From: an uncultured Bifidobacterium sp. | Lineage (GTDB): Bacteria > Actinomycetota > Actinomycetes > Actinomycetales > Bifidobacteriaceae | Direction of reading: 5' to 3' | Length of the DNA stretch: 5,016 nt | Assembly: GCA_937874315.1 (NCBI GenBank) | Contig: CALNAE010000181.1 | Location: 1-5,016, forward strand | Shown: positions 1 through 5,016 of the stretch, in pieces | Numbering within the stretch: the first letter of the stretch is position 1 | How the letters are laid out: each line of letters starts with the position of its first letter | The notes under the pieces: generated by a model | What the model was told of the DNA's origin: nothing | Database searches by the model: none | What the model saw: only the letters and a program-made list of their open reading frames with translations | Program-made: the position numbers and the translations under genes

Positions 1-1089
1 CAGCCCGTCAAGAACGATGCGCAGGTAGTCAAGGAACCTAATCCGGTCTACCGCAAGGGAGACCGGAAGGCATCCTACTTCCGGGATCTGGCGTTCGCCC
101 ACCGAGGTGATTCGGCGGCGACCGAGCGCCTCGCGAAATCCCAGTCCACACGCGCCATGTCCACTTCGGCCGGTTCGGCCGGCGTATTCGCCCCGCCCGA
201 ATGGCTCGTCGACGACTACATCGCGCTGGCTCGCCCGGCGAGAGTGGCCGCGAACCTCGCGGTAAGCCAGGAACTGCCATCCGGCGTCTCCAGCATCAAC
301 CTGCCGAAGGTCACCACCGGCACCGTCGTCGACGTACAGTCCGGGCAGAACACGTCGCTCGCCTCGCAGGATCTGGTCGCAGGATCCGTATCCTCCGGCA
401 TCACCACCATCGGCGGGCAGTCGGTCATCAGCCTGCAACTGCTCGAACAGTCCGCCATCCCGTTCGACGAGGTGATCCTCCGTGATCTGACCGCGGCCTA
501 CGCCGGCAAGTTGGACACACAGTTCCTCAACGGCACCGGAACCCCCGGGTTGAACGGCGTGATGGGCGTGTCCGGCCTGATTTCCATCACGGACAGCGCC
601 ACGGCGATGACCGGACAGAACCTGTTCGCGGACATCGTCAACGCCGTCGCGAAGATCCAGACCGCCCGGTTCCTGTCACCTACCGGAATTCTCATGCATC
701 CGCGCCGCTGGGCGTGGCTGCTCCAGCAGACCGATTCCACCGGTCGCCCGCTGGTCGTGCCGAACGGACTGGCATACAACCAGCTTGGCACCACGGACGG
801 ATTGCAGGCGCAGGGACAGGTCGGCACCATCTACGGTCTGCCCGTGTACGTTGATCCGAACATGCCGACCAATCTCGGCACCGCCACGAACGAGGATCAT
901 GTGATCGTCGCCAAGTTCGACGACCTGTACCTCTATGAGACGGCACCGCAGTTCGAGGCGTTCGACGCGACCTACGCCAACCAGGCGTCGATGCTGTACC
1001 GGGGTCTCGCGTACAGCGCCGCCATTCCCAACCGTTACCCGGAGTCCATCGCCGTCATCGGCGGCACCGGTTTCGCGGTCACGGCCTGA
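1..1089 (+). CDS. Major capsid protein, HK97 fold (5' end missing)
   Basis: This is the shell-forming protein of the phage head. The reading frame is open from base 1, so the start lies to the left of the window; 362 residues are visible before TGA. Seen in the sequence, numbering from base 1: an N-terminal stretch around residues 27-50 (SYFRDLAFAHRGD, then ERLAK), a PPEWLVDDY segment near 65-73, GTGTPGLNG at 178-186, HPRRWAWL at 233-240 followed by a TDSTGRPLVVP-type loop, and GLPVYVDP at 279-286. This order is typical of HK97-type capsid proteins of actinobacterial siphophages. The ATG at 157 is internal, because clear family sequence continues upstream of it. Whether a prohead protease is fused at the N-terminus, as in some relatives, cannot be seen. 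The downstream adaptor and tail genes agree with the call. Confidence 0.93.
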   Translation, partial: QPVKNDAQVVKEPNPVYRKGDRKASYFRDLAFAHRGDSAATERLAKSQSTRAMSTSAGSAGVFAPPEWLVDDYIALARPARVAANLAVSQELPSGVSSINLPKVTTGTVVDVQSGQNTSLASQDLVAGSVSSGITTIGGQSVISLQLLEQSAIPFDEVILRDLTAAYAGKLDTQFLNGTGTPGLNGVMGVSGLISITDSATAMTGQNLFADIVNAVAKIQTARFLSPTGILMHPRRWAWLLQQTDSTGRPLVVPNGLAYNQLGTTDGLQAQGQVGTIYGLPVYVDPNMPTNLGTATNEDHVIVAKFDDLYLYETAPQFEAFDATYANQASMLYRGLAYSAAIPNRYPESIAVIGGTGFAVTA

Positions 1090-1104
1090 GCCCATTGAAT
1101 CCAC

Positions 1105-1132
1105 GGGGCCGCATCCGCATGGGCGCGGCCCC
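1105..1132 (+). terminator. GC-rich hairpin after the capsid gene; possible attenuator
   Basis: An 8-bp perfect stem (GGGGCCGC at 1105-1112 with GCGGCCCC at 1125-1132) starts 15 bases after the capsid stop codon. The inner part can pair further after an A-C mismatch (1114-1116 with 1121-1123, one G-U), leaving a GCAT loop. No T-run follows, so it is not a textbook intrinsic terminator. It could partly stop transcription after the abundant capsid message, or protect the 3' end of that message. The pairing is seen directly; the function is inferred. Confidence 0.45.
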
Positions 1133-1138
1133 GCACAT

Positions 1139-1145
1139 GGAGGTG
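1139..1145 (+). promoter_or_regulatory. Ribosome binding site of the 54-residue small gene
   Basis: GGAGGTG lies 7 bases before the ATG at 1153. It is a strong Shine-Dalgarno match and the main reason to accept the short gene as real. It begins 6 bases after the capsid-gene hairpin, so the hairpin could also affect access to this site. Confidence 0.75.
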
Positions 1146-1152
1146 AAGAAAC

Positions 1153-1317
1153 ATGTTCGACAGAATCAACGCGCTGCTGCGTGAACGAGCGAAGGCCAAG
1201 GCGATGCACGACACGGATCGCGTGCGCAACATCGACCGTGATCTCAAAGCCAACGGACACATGCCGGAAACGGAGCGTGCAGTGGATGCGAGAAAGGTGA
1301 CTCGCCGTGGACGATGA
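1153..1317 (+). CDS. Small basic protein of unknown function (54 aa)
   Basis: A 54-residue frame starts at ATG with a strong GGAGGTG site 7 bases upstream. The last 11 bases overlap the start of the head-tail adaptor gene, which suggests coupled translation. The product begins MFDRINALLRERAKAKAMHD and ends RKVTRRGR. It is rich in Arg, Lys and Asp, with no membrane segment, signal peptide or cysteine. The first 20 or so residues could form an amphipathic helix. I do not recognise a family. Short genes occur between capsid and connector genes in many siphophages, so a small head or connector accessory role is possible, but this rests on position only. It fills nearly the whole space between its neighbours, which argues that it is coding. 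Confidence 0.7.
   Translation: MFDRINALLRERAKAKAMHDTDRVRNIDRDLKANGHMPETERAVDARKVTRRGR
1292..1299 (+). promoter_or_regulatory. Ribosome binding site deciding the GTG start of the adaptor gene
   Basis: GAAAGGTG lies 7 bases upstream of GTG 1307, inside the end of the small gene. It supports this GTG start over the in-frame GTG at 1331, which would cut off the conserved N-terminal part of the adaptor. Confidence 0.6.
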
Positions 1318-1912
1318 CACGAACCTGCTCGTGCCTCTGGCGGACGTGAAGACGTTCCTGCGCATGACCACCGGGGATGTGGACGACCAGCTGCTCACGA
1401 GCATGATCCTCGCCGCACAGGACGCCTGGCGGTCGAAGGGAGGCCCATTGGATCTGGTCGACCAACCCGTCGTGGAGTGGCATGACGGTGGCGGCACGTC
1501 GATCATGCCGTACCGCACTCCACTCGTTTCGGTCACCGGCGTGGCGGAGACGATAGGCACGATCACCTACCAGTTGCACGAGGTCGATCCCGGTTCGTCG
1601 GCCGATCCCTGGGCGTACAGCGTGAGCCGGTCGACCGGCGCGATCACACGCCGTGCAGCAGGCATCGCCACCGCGTTCGCCGCAGGGGAGCGGAACATCA
1701 TGCTCACCTACACGTACGGGTTCGCCACACTGCCGAACGACATCCAGCTCGCGTTGAAGATGCTCGTGAAACACCTGTGGCTCACGCAACGCGGCAGCAC
1801 GCAACGTCCGAACGCGGGCGGTGACGACATGCCGCAGGCGGGGGCCGCGTTCATGTGGCCCTACCGGGTGTTGGAGATCCTGCGGGCGCACATCGTACCG
1901 GGAATCGGGTGA
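1307..1912 (+). CDS. Head-tail connector (adaptor) protein, HK97 gp6-like
   Basis: The 201-residue product resembles the gp6-like head-tail connector family, which forms a ring under the portal and joins the DNA-filled head to the tail. Seen in the sequence: an N-terminal helical part at 11-41 (LADVKTFLRM, DDQLLTSMILAAQDAW), a central PLVSVTGV strand at 72-79 typical of the family's beta insert, then LTYTYGF at 133-139 followed by LPNDIQLALKMLVKHLW at 142-158, and a C-terminal VLEILRAHIVPGIG tail. The pattern of N-terminal helices, a 'P-V-V-GV' strand, a 'YTYGF--LP-DI--A' turn and a C-terminal helix fits these adaptors well. It starts at GTG, overlaps the preceding small gene by 11 bases, and its TGA lies 2 bases before the next ATG. 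Position directly after the capsid gene supports the call. Confidence 0.85.
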   Translation: MDDDTNLLVPLADVKTFLRMTTGDVDDQLLTSMILAAQDAWRSKGGPLDLVDQPVVEWHDGGGTSIMPYRTPLVSVTGVAETIGTITYQLHEVDPGSSADPWAYSVSRSTGAITRRAAGIATAFAAGERNIMLTYTYGFATLPNDIQLALKMLVKHLWLTQRGSTQRPNAGGDDMPQAGAAFMWPYRVLEILRAHIVPGIG

Positions 1913-1914
1913 CC

Positions 1915-2391
1915 ATGAGCCGACCAACGCTACTGCCTGACGTGATCGACGCGCTGATCACACTGTTCGGCGCGAACTCGATGGGAGCGACGGTGTTCGA
2001 CGGTTACAGTGCGACCGCCGACGAGCCGAACCTGTATGTCATGGTCGGTGTGGAGAACCCGGACATCACGTCCGGAGCATCATCCGGCGGAACCGACCAG
2101 ACATGGGCGTATGTCGGCGCTCAAGCCAATGGACGTCGCCAACGCAACGAGAACATCACCGTCAATTGCGGCATCGTCAGTTGGGATGGCGGCTCCAGCC
2201 AGAAAAACGTCAGGGACAAGGCGTTCCAACTATTCCAATCGTTGACGGACGCCATCGAGCATGATCCCACGCTCGGCGGCATCGTCCTGTTCGTCAGCGG
2301 AATATCGAACTTCCGACTGATGCAGAACTCCTCGGAAACCGGGGTGTCCAGCATCATCACATTCACCGTACAGGCGCAGGCGCGCCCATAA
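1915..2391 (+). CDS. Tail terminator protein
   Basis: The 158-residue product resembles tail terminators of actinobacterial siphophages, which cap the tail tube at its head-proximal end and allow head joining. Seen in the sequence: LLPDVIDALITLF at 6-18, a beta strand YVMVGVENPD at 41-50, a TWAYVGAQANGRRQRNENITV segment in two parts (63-70 and 71-83), an ISW-like VSWDGG at 88-93, an NVRDKAFQLFQSLTDAIEHDP helix around 98-118, and a C-terminal ETGVSSIITFTVQAQAR strand at 141-157. The 'GA-A-I-FTV-A-AR' ending and the 'D-LG' before it are typical. ATG 1915 was chosen; GTG 1909 is an in-frame alternative that overlaps the previous TGA as GTGA and adds two residues. Neither has a strong Shine-Dalgarno site, so translation is probably coupled. 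Its place just before the tail tube gene supports the role. Confidence 0.75.
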   Translation: MSRPTLLPDVIDALITLFGANSMGATVFDGYSATADEPNLYVMVGVENPDITSGASSGGTDQTWAYVGAQANGRRQRNENITVNCGIVSWDGGSSQKNVRDKAFQLFQSLTDAIEHDPTLGGIVLFVSGISNFRLMQNSSETGVSSIITFTVQAQARP

Positions 2392-2393
2392 TC

Positions 2394-2400
2394 AAGGAGG
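2394..2400 (+). promoter_or_regulatory. Consensus ribosome binding site of the major tail gene
   Basis: AAGGAGG is a full consensus Shine-Dalgarno sequence 6 bases before ATG 2407. It is the strongest site in the window, in line with the need for many copies of the tail tube subunit, while the preceding terminator gene has no clear site. Confidence 0.85.
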
Positions 2401-2406
2401 ACATCA

Positions 2407-3441
2407 ATGGTTTCGCAGCTTGACGCGAGCCTGTCCGTCGGCCTGGAGTCGACGTTCGGCACGCCGGTCACCACCACACGGGCGTATGAGTTCACGCAGG
2501 AGACGCTGACCGACAAGATCACCAGCGCGCAGGGCAATGGCCTGCGGCCCGGTCACATCACCAGCCGTGCGACCCGGCGCGTCGTCCAGCAGGAGGATCC
2601 GTCGGGGGCGGTCACCATTGACGTCCCAACTGCCGGACTGGGACTGCTGTTGAACGCGGCGTTCGGGTCGGTGACCAACGAACTGGCGGAAAACGGGTCC
2701 ACCACCGCGACGAAAACGTATCAGCAGGTGCACACCCCGCTGTGGGGTGCCGCTCCGACGTTGACCGTGCAGAAATGCGTGCCCGATCTCGACGGCAACA
2801 TCCAGCCATATACGTATGACGGGATGGCCGTGTCGAAGCTCACGTTGGACGCGAAGCAGGGGGCGATCCTCACCGCGGCCATCGACCTGTCCGGGCGCGC
2901 CGTCACACAGGGTGCCCTGAATGCGTTCGACCCTCTCCACTATGTGGACGCCGGAGTGTACAGCTTCGTCGACGGGAGCATCGTCCTCGCCTCGTCAGCG
3001 ACGTCTCCGACGGCGACGGCGTTGGGGTCCGGCACCCCGGTGGCGGGCATCACGGACGCGAGCATCGACTGGGAAACCGGTCTGGACGGCAAGGGGTGGA
3101 CGTTCGGCAGCGGCGTGCACCGCGGGCGCAGACAGCAGCGTCTGCTCGCCAAACTTTCCGGCAAGATGACCGCCGAGCTCATCGACCCGACCATGCCGAC
3201 CGCATACCTGAAGCAGCAGCGGCTCGCCATGCTCCTCACGTTCGCCTACTCGCAGCCAATCGAGGACGGTTTCAACCCGACATTGCAGGTGTACATGCCG
3301 TGCGTGCTGCTCGACGGCGACCTCCCGCAGGTCAACGGTGCCGCGGTTCGCACCGTGTCCGCATCGTTCACCGGCTATGAGACCGACGACGGGCAGCCGC
3401 CCATCACCGTCGTCTACCGCACCGCCGACGCGACGCTCTAA
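2407..3441 (+). CDS. Major tail protein (tail tube subunit)
   Basis: The 344-residue protein fits the phage tail tube family, whose hexameric rings stack to form the tail through which DNA passes. Seen in the sequence: an N-terminal LSVGLESTFGTPVTTTRAYEF stretch in residues 9-29 (the 'G-E-TFGTP-' opening is typical of tube proteins), repeated short strands rich in Thr, Val and Gly, an SVTNELA / TYQQVHTPL middle segment, a KLTLDAKQGAILTAAIDLSGR strand pair around 143-163, and a C-terminal VNGAAVRTVSASFTGYE segment before YRTADATL. There is no signal peptide or membrane segment, and I see no extra Ig-like domain. It has the best ribosome binding site in the window, and it is the largest complete gene here. 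Location between the tail terminator and the chaperone pair is the standard place for this gene. Confidence 0.85.
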   Translation: MVSQLDASLSVGLESTFGTPVTTTRAYEFTQETLTDKITSAQGNGLRPGHITSRATRRVVQQEDPSGAVTIDVPTAGLGLLLNAAFGSVTNELAENGSTTATKTYQQVHTPLWGAAPTLTVQKCVPDLDGNIQPYTYDGMAVSKLTLDAKQGAILTAAIDLSGRAVTQGALNAFDPLHYVDAGVYSFVDGSIVLASSATSPTATALGSGTPVAGITDASIDWETGLDGKGWTFGSGVHRGRRQQRLLAKLSGKMTAELIDPTMPTAYLKQQRLAMLLTFAYSQPIEDGFNPTLQVYMPCVLLDGDLPQVNGAAVRTVSASFTGYETDDGQPPITVVYRTADATL

Positions 3442-3447
3442 GGGGGG
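3441..3447 (+). promoter_or_regulatory. Ribosome binding site of the tail chaperone gene
   Basis: AGGGGGG overlaps the TAA stop of the tail tube gene and lies 5 bases before ATG 3453. It is slightly off consensus (G for A), but it fixes the start of the chaperone gene. Confidence 0.6.
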
Positions 3448-3452
3448 ACATC

Positions 3453-3905
3453 ATGGCGAAAACCACGATCAACGGACGCGAACTGGCGTTCGACCCGCAG
3501 ATCCTCGCGAACCCCACGCTCGACCAGATCCTCGCGATGATATCCCAGACCGGCATGGGATATGACCGGTATATCGGCGCTTTCACCGCAATGGGGGACT
3601 CGCATTCAAGCGAACAGGAGCGTATGAGTCTCCTGCTCGGCTCGAAGGACGGCATCATGTCGTGCCGCATAGCGGTATGGCTCATCATGCAGGCGAACCA
3701 CATCGGCGGAGTCGACGGACCGTTGACCATCGACGAGGCGAACGAGCATGTCGGCGTCCTCGACTTCCTCAACCTGCTCATGGCAAGCGGAACAAGTGAG
3801 GATACCGCCGAAAACCCCGGGAAGCCCGCAACGGATGGCGGTCGGGCCGTCGCGGGACATCACGCACACCCGAATGCCTCAAAGGCGACATCCGGCAAAG
3901 AGTGA
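3453..3905 (+). CDS. Tail assembly chaperone, gpG-like (short, unshifted form)
   Basis: The 150-residue product is the likely gpG counterpart, the abundant form of the chaperone that coats the tape measure protein during tail assembly. Seen in the sequence: an N-terminal INGRELAFDP segment (6-15), helical stretches at 22-48 and 53-84 (including ERMSLLLGSKDG and CRIAVWLIMQ), TIDEANEHVGVLDFLNLLM at 92-110, and a low-complexity Ala/Gly/His/Ser tail from about 112 that contains no clear fold. Sequence similarity among gpG proteins is weak in general, so the call rests mainly on position between the tube and tape measure genes, on size, and on the frameshift signal near its 3' end. The unshifted frame ends at TGA 3903-3905. 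What else it could be: no other family fits as well. Confidence 0.8.
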   Translation: MAKTTINGRELAFDPQILANPTLDQILAMISQTGMGYDRYIGAFTAMGDSHSSEQERMSLLLGSKDGIMSCRIAVWLIMQANHIGGVDGPLTIDEANEHVGVLDFLNLLMASGTSEDTAENPGKPATDGGRAVAGHHAHPNASKATSGKE

Positions 3906-4027
3906 CGGAGCGCCTGCCCGACATGGCGCAGATCTACAAATACCGGCCACGGGACATCTGGGAACTGCACGCCACCGAATTCAGCGCTTTATGCGCCCGT
4001 CTCGACCAGCTCGCGAAAGGGGCGTGA
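3453..4027 (+). CDS. Tail assembly chaperone, gpGT-like, by -1 frameshift
   Basis: A -1 slip at 3812-3818 would join residues 1-122 of the gpG-like protein to 69 residues of the overlapping frame, giving a 191-residue product ending at TGA 4025-4027 (segments 3453-3818 and 3818-4027). In phage lambda and many other siphophages, the rarer GT form links chaperone and tape measure to tube subunits. The shifted part starts with an Arg-rich linker (REARNGWRSGRRG) and ends in a compact segment with YKYRPRDIWELHATEF then LCARLDQLAKG, like the short T domains of actinobacterial phages. The shifted frame is closed upstream by TGA 3797-3799. An alternative is separate translation of a 41-residue peptide from GTG 3902, which overlaps the first stop as GTGA but has no good ribosome binding site. 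I judge frameshifting more likely; no experiment is available here. Confidence 0.7.
3812..3856 (+). promoter_or_regulatory. Programmed -1 frameshift signal (slippery site plus hairpin)
   Basis: The heptamer AAACCCC (3812-3818) is read in the zero frame as A-AAC-CCC, the X-XXY-YYZ arrangement needed for a -1 slip onto AAA-CCC. Among all positions where a slip could join the two frames (3800-3905), this is the only heptamer of that form. A 6-base spacer (3819-3824) leads to a GC-rich hairpin: 3825-3829 pairs with 3852-3856, and after one A-C mismatch 3831-3834 pairs with 3847-3850, around a 12-base loop. Spacer length and stem fit known frameshift stimulators. AAACCCC is a less common heptamer than the GGGAAAG of lambda. 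Confidence 0.72.
4016..4022 (+). promoter_or_regulatory. Ribosome binding site of the gp10-like gene
   Basis: AAAGGGG lies 6 bases before ATG 4029 and inside the last codons of the shifted chaperone frame. It fixes the start of the next gene one base after the chaperone stop. Confidence 0.6.
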
Positions 4028-4028
4028 C

Positions 4029-4493
4029 ATGCCCGGCATCACGATCACGCCCGCGGACGCCGAACAGCTGAAACGCATCGCCGCCATGTTCCGGGAAACC
4101 GGCGACAAGGAGATTCGCAACGCGTTCACCCGCACCCTCAGACAATCGACGCAGGACGCGGCGAACCACGTGCGCTCCGACATCGCCGACACCCTACCCA
4201 AAAAAGGCGGACTCAACCACTTCATCGCCGCACCGATCAAAATCGACACGGACTTCCGCGAAGGCCGGGAGAACATCAGATTCCGCCTCGGCCGACACGG
4301 ACACGACTTCCGCTCCCTCGACCGTGGACTCCTACGCCACCCACTATTCGGCAACACCAACCACTGGTATTCGCAACATATCCCAGCCAGATGGTGGGAG
4401 CAGTACATGACGTTGCACGGCGATCAGGTCATACAGGCCATCCAAATGTCGCTCGCGTCATCCATCGAAACCATAGGGAGCAGCCTCAAATGA
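4029..4493 (+). CDS. HK97 gp10-like tail/connector protein
   Basis: The 154-residue product resembles the HK97 gp10-like family, small proteins tied to head-tail joining or tail assembly; the exact role is not well settled. Seen in the sequence: an N-terminal helix with AEQLKRIAAMF (11-21) and ETGDKEIRNAFTRTLRQS (23-40), a DIADTLPKKGGL segment (51-62) typical of the family, a strand FRLGRHGHDFRSLDRG (85-100), then the diagnostic LRHPLFGN at 102-109 with W113, followed by an IPARWW segment at 118-123 and a C-terminal helix. The RHP-FG---W core is the main reason for the call. The start is one base after the chaperone stop, and its TGA overlaps the tape measure ATG as ATGA, so it is part of the same operon. 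Its place after the chaperone genes is unusual for this family. Confidence 0.72.
   Translation: MPGITITPADAEQLKRIAAMFRETGDKEIRNAFTRTLRQSTQDAANHVRSDIADTLPKKGGLNHFIAAPIKIDTDFREGRENIRFRLGRHGHDFRSLDRGLLRHPLFGNTNHWYSQHIPARWWEQYMTLHGDQVIQAIQMSLASSIETIGSSLK
4476..4480 (+). promoter_or_regulatory. Ribosome binding site of the tape measure gene
   Basis: GGGAG lies 9 bases before ATG 4490, within the end of the gp10-like gene. With the ATGA overlap it supports 4490 over the in-frame ATG at 4514. Confidence 0.5.
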
Positions 4494-5016
4494 GCACCAC
4501 CGTACTCGATTTCATGATCCATGGCTCCGACAATCTCAGCTCCGTTTTCCACGGGGCCGGGAAATCGGCGGAAGACCTCCAGACGGTCATCGACCGCGCC
4601 ACCAAAGCGTTGTCCGCGGCGGCGGAATCGGCCGCCAGCCGGGTTTCCGGCGCATCCGACCGGCAGGCGCTGGCGATGAACAAGGTCGAGGAGGCGACCG
4701 CGAAACTGCGGGAGGCGCAGGACAAGTACGCATCCGGATCAAGTCAGGTCATCAAAGCCGAGGGCGAACTGCTCAAAGCCAAGCAGCAACTGGCCAGCGC
4801 GGACGGCAAGCTCAAAAGCGCGGAGGGCGAACTGTCCGACGTGCAGAAACGTCAGACCACGGTCGTCGAGGACGTCACCAAGGCGCACGAGTCCATGGCC
4901 AAGAGCGGCGAGAAATCCGCGTCGAGCCTGGGCAAGGTCGGCGAGGCGTCCAGCGGTCTCATGTCGAAGCTCGGCGGACTCGCCACGGCGGTCGCCGGTT
5001 TCGGCATCGGCAGTTT
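4490..5016 (+). CDS. Tape measure protein, N-terminal part (3' end missing)
   Basis: The first 175 residues of a frame that runs off the right edge. Tape measure proteins span the tail lumen and set tail length. Seen in the sequence: a short N-terminal part (MSTTVLDFMIHGSDNLSSVF) followed by a long charged, Ala-, Lys- and Glu-rich region from about 23 to 120 without proline, with heptad-like hydrophobic spacing (NKVEEATAKLREAQDKY, IKAEGELLKAKQQL, LKSAEGELSDVQKRQ), as in the coiled coils of this family. After residue 150 comes a Gly/Ala/Leu-rich stretch (LMSKLGGLATAVAGFGIG), as often seen where the hydrophobic part of tape measures begins. The AEGEL motif appears twice, 21 residues apart. Its position after the chaperone and gp10-like genes and the ATGA overlap with the latter fit. 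Full length is unknown. Confidence 0.85.
   Translation, partial: MSTTVLDFMIHGSDNLSSVFHGAGKSAEDLQTVIDRATKALSAAAESAASRVSGASDRQALAMNKVEEATAKLREAQDKYASGSSQVIKAEGELLKAKQQLASADGKLKSAEGELSDVQKRQTTVVEDVTKAHESMAKSGEKSASSLGKVGEASSGLMSKLGGLATAVAGFGIGS

Noticed and set aside
157..159. ATG 157 as the capsid gene start
   Set aside because: The frame is open to base 1, and residues upstream of it (SYFRDLAFAHRGD, ERLAK) are typical of HK97-type capsid proteins.
935..1300. + strand frame (121 codons) bridging the capsid end and the small gene
   Set aside because: It runs across the capsid stop, the hairpin and the small gene in another frame, and its product is an Arg/Ser/Pro-rich shadow.
1455..1464. 10-base palindrome TGGTCGACCA
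   Set aside because: It is inside the adaptor coding region, single and short; no second copy or regulatory context supports an operator.
676..1566. Long open frame on the - strand (296 codons)
   Set aside because: It lies antisense to the capsid, small and adaptor genes, all of which show family motifs or strong start signals. Long antisense frames are common in GC-rich coding DNA, and its product has no recognisable domain.
1855..1914. GTG 1855 as start of the tail terminator
   Set aside because: It would add 20 residues that are an out-of-frame reading of the adaptor C-terminus, which is conserved in the adaptor frame. ATG 1915 or GTG 1909 fits better.
1244..1927. Open frame on the - strand (227 codons)
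   Set aside because: It is antisense to the whole adaptor gene, with an Arg/His-rich product of no visible fold; a mirror of the real gene's codon bias.
3748..4071. Third + strand frame (107 codons) across the chaperone region
   Set aside because: It overlaps both chaperone frames and the gp10-like start. Its Ser/Arg/Pro-rich product has no family features, and no ribosome binding site supports it.
1..5016. Search for defence genes, toxin-antitoxin pairs, CRISPR arrays, tRNAs, insertion sequences or att sites
   Set aside because: All sequence is explained by tightly packed phage assembly genes; no spaced repeats, cloverleaf-like structures, transposase motifs or terminal inverted repeats were seen.

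Overview
This window is part of the structural (morphogenesis) module of a long-tailed, siphovirus-type phage or prophage. Every gene lies on the + strand. The DNA is GC-rich, with mostly G/C third codon positions, GTG as well as ATG starts, and purine-rich Shine-Dalgarno sites. The capsid, tail-terminator and HK97 gp10-like proteins look like those of phages of high-GC Gram-positive bacteria (Actinobacteria). A Bifidobacterium-like host would fit, but that is an inference from general resemblance and cannot be proven here. No integrase, att site, tRNA or host gene is visible, so free phage and prophage cannot be told apart.

Layout: 1-1089 holds the 3' part of an HK97-fold major capsid protein gene that is open at the left edge. 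A 63-base gap follows with a strong GC-rich hairpin (1105-1132). Next come a 54-residue basic protein of unknown function (1153-1317), a gp6-like head-tail adaptor (1307-1912), a tail terminator (1915-2391) and the major tail (tube) protein (2407-3441). After these is the tail assembly chaperone pair: gpG-like (3453-3905) and a gpGT-like product reached by a predicted -1 frameshift (ends 4027). An HK97 gp10-like protein (4029-4493) and the 5' end of the tape measure gene (4490 to the right edge) complete the window. Apart from the gap after the capsid gene, the genes touch, overlap or lie within about 15 bases of each other, so they are probably one late operon. No promoter was recognised.

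How the parts work together: the capsid protein builds the head. The adaptor joins the portal vertex to the tail. The terminator caps the tail tube made of major tail protein. The tape measure protein sets tail length, and the G/GT chaperones hold it during tube assembly.

The most notable element is a complete-looking programmed frameshift signal in the chaperone gene. It has one in-frame slippery heptamer (AAACCCC, 3812-3818), a 6-base spacer and an interrupted GC-rich hairpin (3825-3856). The -1 frame continues to a stop one base before the next start codon. A second point is the gp10-like gene, which sits between the chaperone and tape measure genes rather than in the head-tail connector block. 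I found no defence system, mobile element, CRISPR array or RNA gene. The window is mostly an ordinary phage assembly block.
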